Assembly: GCA_015200025.1 (NCBI GenBank)
Contig: CP054186.1
Coordinates: 2,368,001-2,432,000, forward strand
Reading direction: 5' to 3'
DNA from: Phycisphaeraceae bacterium
GTDB lineage: Bacteria > Planctomycetota > Phycisphaerae > Phycisphaerales > UBA1924
Length of the DNA: 64,000 nt
The notes beneath the pieces are model-generated. The model did not search any database and was not told the DNA's origin. It saw only the letters and a program-made list of their open reading frames with translations. Positions within the stretch are counted from its first letter, which is position 1; each line of letters begins with the position of its first letter. The position numbers and the translations under genes are program-made. Shown one piece after another: positions 23,638 through 31,318 of the stretch.

Positions 23638-24993
23638 ATGGACACGTTTGTTATCAACGGCGGTCGTCGGCTGAGCGGTCGGGTGCGCGTCAACGGGTCG
23701 AAGAACGCGGCGTTGCCGGTGTGCGCCGCGGCGCTCCTGACCGACGGGGAGGTCACGCTCCGGGATGTTCCGGATCTTGCGGACCTGAGGAATATGTACC
23801 GGCTGCTCGGCGAGCTTGGGTGCGAGGTGGTGCGTGGGGAGCGTGGAGGCGGAAGTGGTGGGGGTGGTGGGGGGGTGGTGAAGACCGGGGCGAGGGATCA
23901 GGCGCTGTGCCACGCGAGGTATGAGGTGGTGAAGACGATGCGGGCGAGCATCTGCACGCTCGGGCCGCTGGTCGCGAAGCGTGGGCACGGGCGGGTGAGC
24001 ATGCCGGGTGGGTGCGCGATCGGGGACCGGCCGGTGGATCTTCACCTGCGGGGATTGGCGGCGCTTGGATGCGAGATCACGTTGGAGGCGGGGGACATCG
24101 TGGCGAGGGCGCCCAAGGGGGGGCTGCGCGGGGCGACGGTTTTTCTGGGGGGGCCGTTCGGTTCGACGGTGCTGGGGACGGCGAACGTGATGTCGGCGGC
24201 GGTCTTGGCTCGGGGGACGACGGTGATCGAGTCGGCGGCGTGCGAGCCGGAGATCGTGGACCTGGCGCGGATGCTCTCGGGGATGGGGGCGAAGATCTCG
24301 GGGGCGGGCTCGCCGCGGCTGGTGATCGAGGGGGTCAAGGAGTTGTCGGGGGTGGAGCACGCGGTGATGCCGGACCGGATCGAGGCGGGGACGCTGATCC
24401 TCGCGTCGGCGATCACTAACGGGGAAGTGACGGTCGAGAACTGCCCGGTGGATTCGCTTCTGGCGGCGTTGGACCGGTTTAGCGCGATGGGGATCGGGGT
24501 GAGCGCGGAGGGCCAGGCGAAGGATCCCAACCGCGTCACGGTGCGAGTGACGTGCGAACGCGTGATCCGGCCGGTCGAAGTGACGACGCAGCCGCACCCG
24601 GGATTCCCGACGGACCTGCAGGCGCAGTTGATGTCGGTGTTGACGCTGGCGGACGGGAACAGCGTCATCACGGAGCGGATCTTCCCGGAGCGGTTCCTGC
24701 ACGTGGCGGAGTTGTCGCGGATGGGGGCGAGGCTGTTCCGGCAGGGGCCGACGGTGATCGTGTCCGGGGTGAAGGAATTGATCGGGGCGCCGGTGATGGC
24801 GAGCGACCTGAGGGCGAGCGCGGGGCTGGTGCTGGCGGGGCTGGCAGCGCGGGGAACGACGACCGTCCACCGCGTGTATCACTTGGACCGCGGGTACGAG
24901 CAGTTGGAGGCCAGGCTGAACGCGCTGGGGGCGGATATCCGGCGTGTGGACGACGAGAACCTGGCCAAGCCGACGGTGTCTGGCGAGGGGTGA
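23638..24993 (+). CDS. murA: UDP-N-acetylglucosamine 1-carboxyvinyltransferase
   Basis: First committed step of peptidoglycan synthesis: transfer of enolpyruvate from PEP to UDP-GlcNAc. The 451-aa protein has the N-V-R-x-N-G-S-K-N-A-A-L-P start (14-27), the active-site loop M-P-G-G-C-A-I-G-D-R-P-V-D-L-H with catalytic Cys126 (fosfomycin-sensitive type, unlike the Asp variants), and the R-A-S(A)-G-L-V-L-A-G-L-A-A-R-G near 390-405. It carries a Gly/Ser-rich insertion (about residues 69-80, GGGSGGGGGG) not usual in MurA, probably a surface loop. Shows that this organism keeps the peptidoglycan pathway. ATG 23638 is the only start that fits the family. Confidence 0.96.
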   Translation: MDTFVINGGRRLSGRVRVNGSKNAALPVCAAALLTDGEVTLRDVPDLADLRNMYRLLGELGCEVVRGERGGGSGGGGGGVVKTGARDQALCHARYEVVKTMRASICTLGPLVAKRGHGRVSMPGGCAIGDRPVDLHLRGLAALGCEITLEAGDIVARAPKGGLRGATVFLGGPFGSTVLGTANVMSAAVLARGTTVIESAACEPEIVDLARMLSGMGAKISGAGSPRLVIEGVKELSGVEHAVMPDRIEAGTLILASAITNGEVTVENCPVDSLLAALDRFSAMGIGVSAEGQAKDPNRVTVRVTCERVIRPVEVTTQPHPGFPTDLQAQLMSVLTLADGNSVITERIFPERFLHVAELSRMGARLFRQGPTVIVSGVKELIGAPVMASDLRASAGLVLAGLAARGTTTVHRVYHLDRGYEQLEARLNALGADIRRVDDENLAKPTVSGEG

Positions 24994-25341
24994 ACCCGTG
25001 CCGGGTTGGCTGTGTTCGCGTCCGTGGGGGGATGTTCGGTTCGGATGACGCCGGGCTGCTCGACGCCAGCGGGTATCGGCTGAGGATTCGCGGGTCATAC
25101 CACGAAGCCGGGACCGAGGGGTCGGGTGGGGGCCGTGTGAGGCTTTCGAGGCCTTTGAATGGTCGGGTTGCCGCGAGCCGGCCCGGGGTCGGTGGGCCGA
25201 CCTCAGGCCGCTGGTGGCGAGCCGGCGTGAAGGCACGAGGATGGGAAGCCGATGCAGGAGACCGATGGCGTATCTTGACCGCGGCTTCGGAGGGCCTAGG
25301 CTTTTGACCCGGCGTGAAGTCGGGAAGTGTTTGGGTATTGA
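24994..25341 (+). other. Intergenic region between murA and tRNA-Asn
   Basis: No gene is supported. A small AACCCG-TGC-CGGGTT hairpin directly after the murA stop may terminate it. The tRNA promoter lies at 25275-25302. The long open frame seen here is a shadow of the G-rich strand. Confidence 0.5.
25275..25302 (+). promoter_or_regulatory. Promoter for tRNA-Asn
   Basis: TTGACC (25275-25280) and TAGGCT (25297-25302) are separated by 16 nt; the start would lie near 25309, about 33 nt before the tRNA. Confidence 0.5.
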
Positions 25342-25413
25342 TCCCCGATAGCTCAATGGTAGAGCGAGCGGCTGTTAACCGCTAGGTTCTAGGTTCGAGT
25401 CCTAGTCGGGGAG
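25342..25413 (+). tRNA. tRNA-Asn (anticodon GTT)
   Basis: Acceptor TCCCCGA/TCGGGGA (25342-25348, 25406-25412), D-arm GCTC/GAGC, anticodon arm AGCGG-CTGTTAA-CCGCT (anticodon GTT), variable AGGTT, T-arm CTAGG-TTCGAGT-CCTAG, discriminator G; CCA not encoded. It is the last native feature before base composition changes and defence genes begin, so it is a possible integration target. No second copy of its 3' end was found in the window. Confidence 0.95.
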
Positions 25414-25418
25414 CTTCA

Positions 25419-25445
25419 AGGGCCGCGGCCAAGTGCCGCGGCCCT
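25419..25445 (+). terminator. Terminator after tRNA-Asn
   Basis: A perfect 11-bp stem, AGGGCCGCGGC (25419-25429) with GCCGCGGCCCT (25435-25445), and a 5-nt loop, followed by GTTCGTTTA. It is the cleanest intrinsic-type hairpin in the window and sits 6 nt after the tRNA. Confidence 0.7.
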
Positions 25446-25710
25446 GTTCGTTTACGGATCGGGTCGGGATCGCTCCTTCGGCATGGGGCCAAATCCTCGC
25501 GGGATTCTGCGAAGCCTTGCGGACAGAGCCGTGCCGAGCTGCGCTCTCCGGTTCGCCGTCTTCGTCAAGCCCGCATCGTGGAACGCGGCTTCAGGCCGCA
25601 CCGGGCGCGTGAAACTCTCGCCTCCCTTTCGAGAGCGGTTGAGCGGGTTTACAGGTTGGTTGCCGATAGGGCGATTCGACGCGGGAAGTTCGCAGCGGCA
25701 TTGATCAGCG

Positions 25711-26823
25711 CTATTTACCGTTGTCGATTCCGAATCGCTGCCTCAGCCGCTCCACCGTGAACGCCCAGTTTTTCGCCCGAGGCTTCGCGGCTGAGTTCTG
25801 ATTGCCGAAGAATCCCTTCTCCTTTACGGCATCCTTGAGGGGCACGGTCTTGATCCACTCGACGCGGACCATGTGCTCGGCCTTCTCGGGGTCCTGAGCC
25901 ATCGTCGTGTGCTTGGCAGCGCGAACAGGCAAGGTGGTGATCGGCACCTTCTTCCCGTTCCCATTGTCCACCATGAACTCATCGATAGGGACGACGGATT
26001 CCTTGACGATCCCGACGCCGACGTAGCCGACGCCGCCGGGGATGTTGACCCAGACGCGGCCGCCGGGCTCGAGCGTGGATAGCGTGCGGGAGTACCACGC
26101 GCCACCGCCGGCGGAGATAAAGCCGTACTTCCGGGCCTCCTCCCAGTCGCGGTCTTCGTCGGCACCATACGAGGCGTAGAACTCACCGTTCCAGGGCAGC
26201 TTCTCGCGCTTGGCCTCGACCCTCGCTTCCACCTGGCCTGGGTCGGTGAGCCATGCCCGGCTCAGGTACTCGCTCTGGCCATCGCGGAAGACACGGAAGA
26301 ACACCGCGTTGATCGAGACGCCGTACTCCTCAGCAAGGTAGGTGATGATCCGCTCGGAGCTGTCGTCCAGCTCACTCGCCACCAGCACAAGCTTGTGTGC
26401 CTCGTTCAGCGACTCGGGCATCTCTTCTACTTTGAACCGTTCACAGAACGCTTCGTCGAGGGACGTTGCTTTGTGCTCGGGGTGGTACTTGTTGACGAAA
26501 GCCTCGAAGATCGTGGCGATCTCGTCGTCCTCAAGGTTTCGCACCCAGGAGCCGTAGTCGAGGAGCTGGGCCACCACTTCCCGCGGCGTGCGGTTCTTCT
26601 TGAGCTCGATCACGATCAACTGCCCCTCGGCGTCGATCGCCAGAAGGTCGATAAACTTCCCAAAGGCGGTCGGCACTTGCCGCCCAATCAGCAACCAGCC
26701 GGGATCGGCAACGCTGATATCGCAGGCCAGGACCGATTCCAGGCGGCTCTCCGAGTCCATCCCCGTGAACGCAACGGGCTGCAGTCGGCCGCCGAGCTTC
26801 CAAATTCCAACTTCGATCGGCAT
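25711..26823 (-). CDS. NucS/DUF91-type endonuclease domain protein
   Basis: A 370-aa protein. Residues about 55-80 give a PD-(D/E)xK nuclease core: F-I-D-L-L-A-I-D-A-E-G-Q-L-I-V-I-E-L-K, with Asp59, Glu73 and Lys75. This is the DUF91/NucS-type endonuclease fold, which cuts branched or mismatched DNA in the characterised archaeal and actinobacterial members. The C-terminal half (about 150-370), with W-Y-S-R-T-L-S-T-L and W-V-N-I-P-G-G-V-G-Y-V-G-V-G, is a separate unassigned domain. The ATG (26823) has GGAGG 7 nt upstream. It is the last gene of the restriction-CBASS operon, 92 nt after the metalloprotease gene, and may be an added effector. Confidence 0.75.
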   Translation of the reverse strand: MPIEVGIWKLGGRLQPVAFTGMDSESRLESVLACDISVADPGWLLIGRQVPTAFGKFIDLLAIDAEGQLIVIELKKNRTPREVVAQLLDYGSWVRNLEDDEIATIFEAFVNKYHPEHKATSLDEAFCERFKVEEMPESLNEAHKLVLVASELDDSSERIITYLAEEYGVSINAVFFRVFRDGQSEYLSRAWLTDPGQVEARVEAKREKLPWNGEFYASYGADEDRDWEEARKYGFISAGGGAWYSRTLSTLEPGGRVWVNIPGGVGYVGVGIVKESVVPIDEFMVDNGNGKKVPITTLPVRAAKHTTMAQDPEKAEHMVRVEWIKTVPLKDAVKEKGFFGNQNSAAKPRAKNWAFTVERLRQRFGIDNGK

Positions 26824-26915
26824 TTCCGACCTCCAGTACTGGGGCAACAGCGCAAACCCACGTTGATCGCTCCCGACGTGAGCAACAAGGGTACACAGTT
26901 CGTACAGATGAAGGA

Positions 26916-27653
26916 TCAGAGGTCGTAGCGGTAGCCACGAGATTCGAGGCGGGCCGCGAGGTCTCGCCACTCAGGCAAGGCTCGATCGAGGGCGCGACGG
27001 AACGCTGCGGAATGGTCTCGGTGGAGGATGTGGCACACCTCATGCGCACAGACGTACTCGAAGAGCGGCATGGGGGCGAGAACTGCCTTCCAGTGCAAGA
27101 GAACACGACCACTCGGCGTACAGCTGCCCCAGCGCCGGCCAATGTCTCGCACCGCAACGTCTACTGGTTCCAGTCCGAGCTTCCTGCAGATGCGACCGCA
27201 CGCACGCTGCCCGTGTAACGCCGTCCGTTCGCGGAGCCACGACACAAGCAGCTGTCGGCACTCGGTGCGTTGGGCTCGGTCGGAGCAGCGCTTTGGTACT
27301 CGGAACTCGATGGTCCCTGCCTGCATGGACATGGACACCTGCCGGACATCCAGCTTTCTGACTCTGAACTGGTACGTCCGGCCAAGATACGCGATTGACT
27401 CGCCGCTCACGAAGCGTCGCCCGGGCGGCGGCGGCAGAAGACGCGCCTGCCGACGCCACTGCGCCATGATCCAGGGAGCCTTGGACCGGACCGTCGCCGC
27501 AATGCGTTCATCGCTCGTACCGCCCGGTGCCGTCACCGTGATCCCACCTGCTTGGTCCACTGTGAGTTCGAGCGTCTCTCGGCCACGGCGGCGACGAACC
27601 TGGTAATGGAAAGTGGTGTTCCCGTATTGAATCGACCGGACACGTTCGCTCAT
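26916..27653 (-). CDS. YgjP-like M48-type metallopeptidase of a type I R-M locus
   Basis: A 245-aa protein with the DUF45/YgjP pattern: R-R-R-x-R-x-T-L-E-L-x-V near the N-terminus, R-R-W-G-S-C (about 173-178) and the zinc site H-E-V-C-H (204-208) in V-C-A-H-E-V-C-H-I-L-H-R-D-H-S. These proteins are commonly encoded next to hsdR in type I restriction operons; they are thought to cleave or process a locus partner, but the substrate is not established. Its ATG overlaps the hsdR stop by 4 nt (ATGA), so translation is coupled. The Arg-rich N-terminal part may bind DNA. Confidence 0.9.
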   Translation of the reverse strand: MSERVRSIQYGNTTFHYQVRRRRGRETLELTVDQAGGITVTAPGGTSDERIAATVRSKAPWIMAQWRRQARLLPPPPGRRFVSGESIAYLGRTYQFRVRKLDVRQVSMSMQAGTIEFRVPKRCSDRAQRTECRQLLVSWLRERTALHGQRACGRICRKLGLEPVDVAVRDIGRRWGSCTPSGRVLLHWKAVLAPMPLFEYVCAHEVCHILHRDHSAAFRRALDRALPEWRDLAARLESRGYRYDL

Positions 27654-30600
27654 TGGGCCAATCTCACTCTTGCCAGGTCCAAAAGCGCCGAGGCGATCGC
27701 GTCAAGTCGGTCGTCTGGAATCCCACGCATGCGAAGTTCTCGCTTCACCTGGCGTCTCATTTCGCGCTGAACGTCCTCCTTGTGCGTCCAATCAACCACG
27801 GCGAGCGCGTCGAGCTCCGAAACGACTGTCTCCGCAAGTGCGGACAGGTGCTCCTCGTCGGGCCGCCCCGAGACGCCCGTGAGCTCCTTGTCGATGATCC
27901 GGAAGAACGGGCTCGCCCGCTCGGAAACTCGATTGCTGGCGGTCGTCTGAGCCTCATGGTCGGTGACCTCGCTTCGCAGCTTCAGCAGGAGCTGGTACTC
28001 CTGCACGTCATCCATGCGCTCCTGGCGTCGCTCGGCAATGATCCGCTCAAGCCGATCACGGATAGACTCGAAGAACACCGGGTCCTCCGCGAGCTTCACG
28101 GTGACCGCTCGCTCCATCGCGTGCTCCATTCGAGCAGCCTTGGCCCGCGGAGACGCGAGCTTCTCGATCTCCTCTTTGAAATCGGCGGACAGTATCGGGA
28201 CGGGCTGCAGCAGGACGCGGACATCCACGCCCTTCACATGTTTGTCGATAAGCACCCGAACCTTTTCGCTCGCATCCGCCACGTCGAGATCTTCCGCAGA
28301 GTACATGGTCGCCGCTTCACGGCGGACACGCTGTAACCACGCGAAGTCTCCGAGGAACGCGAGCGCTCGCTCGTCCGGAAGAACCTGCTCGAGCGCCTTG
28401 TAGAATGCCCTGTACGTCTGCAGGAACGTGGTTCGGGCGTCCTCGGGCTCCAGCGCCAGCACCCACGGCACGACGTCCTTCTTGGGCAGTCCCTCCGGGA
28501 AACACTCAAAGACCTCTGCTCGCCTGGCCTTCAGATCCTGGAACGCAGCGTCGGCGTCACGCTTGGTCAACACCTGCTCCGTCGACAGATCCTCATCAAA
28601 CACCGCCAGGGCCTCCGGCAAGAACTTGGCGACACCCCAGTAGTCGACGATGAGCCCCCACGTCTTGTCCTTCTCGGGCATCGGACGGTTGACCCGCGCG
28701 ATGGCCTGCAAAAGGTTGTGCTCTTTGAGGGGTCGGTCCAGATAGAGCACCCGCTCCACCGGCGCATCGAACCCGGTCAGGTACTTATCGACGACGACGA
28801 TGATCGCCAGTGTGTCAGCGTCCTCGTGAACGAACTGGCGGATGATCTCCTCCTCGTCGGCAAACTGGTCCGTCAGTTCGCGCAGATCTGAGCCCTTCTC
28901 GGAAGGGTCGGAGATCAACACCGCGACCCGATCTGCGATTTCCGGGTACTTGCGGAACTCGTCGTAGTAACGCTTGGCCGCGAGCTGGGAGCAGACCGCA
29001 ACCTGGGCCTTGAACCCGTCGGGCTCGAAGTTTGCCCTGTAGTGCTGCACGATGTCAAAGGCGATCTTCTCGATTCGGTCGCTGGCCTCGCCGATCCGCC
29101 GCGCCGTGATCTCCTGGTCCCGGATCTTCCGTTTCTGTTCTTCGTTCAGGTGCGGGAACTGCGCCTCGAACATCGGGTTCAGGCTGTTGCCCCACACGGC
29201 CAGGTCCGCTAAGCGGCTCTCATAAAGGATCGGCACCGTCGCGCCGTCGGCGACCGACTGCGGCATCGTGTACTTATGGATGTACCCGCCGAAGTGCTTC
29301 ACCGTCCGCGCGATCGGCGTGCCCGTGAACGCCACGAAGCACGCGTTGGGCAGGCCCTTGCGCAGGTTCGCGTTGAAGTATCCATACTCGGTGCGGTGCG
29401 CCTCGTCTACCAGTACGAAGACGTTCTCGGCCATCGAGAGCACCGGGTGCCGCCCGCCCTTCTCAAGGTCGGTCTCATCCCGGAACTTCTGAACGGTCGT
29501 CATGACGGTTTGCCCCGGCGTCGCCAACAGCCGGCGCATGTGGGCCACCCGGTCGGCACGCACGGGGTTCTCAAAGCCGCAGTTCTGGAAGGTTTCCGTG
29601 ATCTGGCGATCCAGGTCCTTGCGGTCGGTGACGATGAGCATCGTCGGGCTGTCCAGCCCTTTGGACCTGCGCAGTTTGAGCGCGAGCCAGAGCATCGTTA
29701 GGCTTTTGCCCGATCCCTGCGTGTGCCAGATCACGCCGCCTCGCTCGTTCTGCGGCGCCTTGCTGTGCGGATCGACGATGCGGGCCATCGCCTCGTTGAC
29801 AGCCTCGAACTGCTGATACCGCGCCAGCTTCTTGACGACCCGCCCGCCCTGCTTGTCGAATGCGCTGAACGTCCGCACCATGTCGAGCAGGTTCGCCTTC
29901 GCGCACAGCCCCGCCAGCGTCACATCTTGCGGCGTCGGGACGCGCCCGAGTCGGGTCTTCAGCTGATCGAGCGTTATTGGGTAGACGCTCTTCCACTCGG
30001 CGTAGCGATTCTTGGGGGTGAGCACCGTGCCGTACAGCGCCGCGGCCTTGCGCAGCGCCACGCACACCTGCACCGTGTGGAACAGCCGCGGCACGCCCTT
30101 CACCCGATCCTGGTATGTGAGCAAGTCGTCGATGGCCTGCTCCAGCCCGTGCGGATCGTCGGGGCGCTTGCACTCGACGGCGACGATCGGGATGCCGTTG
30201 ATGAAGAGCACGAGGTCGAGCCGGCGGTCTTCCCGCGGCCCCTTCACTGTGTACTCCTCGACGACCAGGAACTCGTTGGCCTCGGGGTTGTCGAAGTCGA
30301 TGTACCGCACGCTGCGGCCGACTTCCTTCGCCGATCGCCCCGACCCCTTCATCTCCTCAACGATCGCCCATCGGCTCAGCAGGGCGTGCGCGGCCTCGTT
30401 CGCCTCCATCAGCCCCAGCGCCGCGCCGCCGGGGAGGCGCAGGGCATCGACGGCCTGCCGCAGACCGTCGTCGGTGATGCCGGGGTTGATCGCGCGGATG
30501 GCCTTCTCTAGCCGCCCGACGAGCAGGACCTCGCCACGGCTCGCCCGCTCGGCATCCAGTTCCTCCCCGGTGGCAGCGAGGTACCCGAAGTGATCGCGCA

Positions 30601-30661
30601 GCATCTCCAGCGCGGGGCGCTGGACGTCACGGTATTCGGGGCCTCTTCGTTCAGGCTTCAC
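27650..30661 (-). CDS. hsdR: Type I restriction endonuclease, R subunit
   Basis: Motor and nuclease of the type I restriction complex: ATP-driven translocation on unmethylated DNA, then random cutting. The 1003-aa protein has a PD-(D/E)xK nuclease (Asp149, Glu163, Lys165 in V-A-V-E-C-K), Walker A H-T-Q-G-S-G-K-S (313-320), DEAH (419-422), T-G-T-P (motif III) near 450, and a helicase C-lobe with Y-L-T-G-F-D-A-P (motif V region) near 620. It is of normal length and apparently intact. It lies between the unknown 199-aa gene (3 nt upstream) and the metalloprotease, and is separated from hsdM/hsdS by the CBASS pair and that gene. Confidence 0.96.
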   Translation of the reverse strand: MKPERRGPEYRDVQRPALEMLRDHFGYLAATGEELDAERASRGEVLLVGRLEKAIRAINPGITDDGLRQAVDALRLPGGAALGLMEANEAAHALLSRWAIVEEMKGSGRSAKEVGRSVRYIDFDNPEANEFLVVEEYTVKGPREDRRLDLVLFINGIPIVAVECKRPDDPHGLEQAIDDLLTYQDRVKGVPRLFHTVQVCVALRKAAALYGTVLTPKNRYAEWKSVYPITLDQLKTRLGRVPTPQDVTLAGLCAKANLLDMVRTFSAFDKQGGRVVKKLARYQQFEAVNEAMARIVDPHSKAPQNERGGVIWHTQGSGKSLTMLWLALKLRRSKGLDSPTMLIVTDRKDLDRQITETFQNCGFENPVRADRVAHMRRLLATPGQTVMTTVQKFRDETDLEKGGRHPVLSMAENVFVLVDEAHRTEYGYFNANLRKGLPNACFVAFTGTPIARTVKHFGGYIHKYTMPQSVADGATVPILYESRLADLAVWGNSLNPMFEAQFPHLNEEQKRKIRDQEITARRIGEASDRIEKIAFDIVQHYRANFEPDGFKAQVAVCSQLAAKRYYDEFRKYPEIADRVAVLISDPSEKGSDLRELTDQFADEEEIIRQFVHEDADTLAIIVVVDKYLTGFDAPVERVLYLDRPLKEHNLLQAIARVNRPMPEKDKTWGLIVDYWGVAKFLPEALAVFDEDLSTEQVLTKRDADAAFQDLKARRAEVFECFPEGLPKKDVVPWVLALEPEDARTTFLQTYRAFYKALEQVLPDERALAFLGDFAWLQRVRREAATMYSAEDLDVADASEKVRVLIDKHVKGVDVRVLLQPVPILSADFKEEIEKLASPRAKAARMEHAMERAVTVKLAEDPVFFESIRDRLERIIAERRQERMDDVQEYQLLLKLRSEVTDHEAQTTASNRVSERASPFFRIIDKELTGVSGRPDEEHLSALAETVVSELDALAVVDWTHKEDVQREMRRQVKRELRMRGIPDDRLDAIASALLDLARVRLAQ

Positions 30662-30664
30662 AGA

Positions 30665-31264
30665 TCAGAGTCCTTTCAGGAGGGCATACCCGACCACGTC
30701 CGTCCGTTCTCCGGGTCCGACGATCCTGATCGAGCGGCAATACTCCGGGTTGTACTCCACCTTTGAAGGGTCGAGGCCGTACTTGGGCATTGCCATGCTG
30801 TCTTTGATGTACTTGGCGGGATCAAGTTGGCCTTCGCTTGGCTCGCCTTTCGTGTCATCCTTGTTCGTTCGAAAAAACGCAAGAAAATACCAATGGCTCT
30901 TCGACGCTAGCGTCCGGAGTTTCTCCAAATCGTCGTGTACCTTCGGGACGGTGAAGTCGCCCGCCTCAACGAGGTTCGGCTCGCCACCGCCCAACGGCCG
31001 CATCCACAAATCCACATACTTCGCGCCCATCGGCATTTCCCATCGCACGTCATAGTCTCGAAGCTCTGAGTACATCAGCATGTGGCGGTATACCTGAAAC
31101 ACGAGCGTTGTTTCGTATAGGTCGAGCACCGATGGGTGGAAGTCCTTGTTGCCCGGCCGATTCGCGGTCAGAACCTGCAGATCATGAGCGACGAACCGCA
31201 GTGCTGGTTCCACCATGTCGAAGATCGCGCTCGCCACCTTGCTCTTCTGCATCAACTGACCCAT
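30665..31264 (-). CDS. Unknown 199-aa protein between CD-NTase and hsdR
   Basis: Starts MGQLMQKSKVASAIFDMVEP at an ATG with GGAGG upstream (a longer in-frame start has none). Residues 84-112 read V-D-L-W-M-R-P-L-G-G-G-E-P-N-L-V-E-A-G-D-F-T-V-P-K-V-H-D-D, which resembles a PD-(D/E)xK nuclease core (Asp85 ... Glu100-x-Gly) but lacks the usual catalytic Lys at E-x-K; Lys108 is nearby. Another segment, Y-E-T-T-L-V-F-Q-V-Y-R-H-M-L-M-Y-S-E-L, is helical. No membrane segment. Gap of 54 nt from the cyclase stop and 3 nt to hsdR, so it is co-transcribed. It could be a CBASS accessory, an R-M accessory or a nuclease-like protein. I do not recognise a family. Confidence 0.6.
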   Translation of the reverse strand: MGQLMQKSKVASAIFDMVEPALRFVAHDLQVLTANRPGNKDFHPSVLDLYETTLVFQVYRHMLMYSELRDYDVRWEMPMGAKYVDLWMRPLGGGEPNLVEAGDFTVPKVHDDLEKLRTLASKSHWYFLAFFRTNKDDTKGEPSEGQLDPAKYIKDSMAMPKYGLDPSKVEYNPEYCRSIRIVGPGERTDVVGYALLKGL

Positions 31265-31318
31265 TCGATACCTCCACGCGACGCTTGCGCCGCGGCTGAA
31301 CCAACACACGAAGATTGG

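Noticed and set aside
23038-25356. Long minus-strand extension of the fibro-slime frame (1087 aa)
   Set aside because: It runs antisense through murA and has an unnatural Arg/Pro/His composition; the signal peptide at 23037 with GGAGGT upstream marks the true start.
30665-31309. Start of the 199-aa gene at 31309
   Set aside because: It has no ribosome site and its first 15 residues are atypical; ATG 31264 has GGAGG at proper distance.
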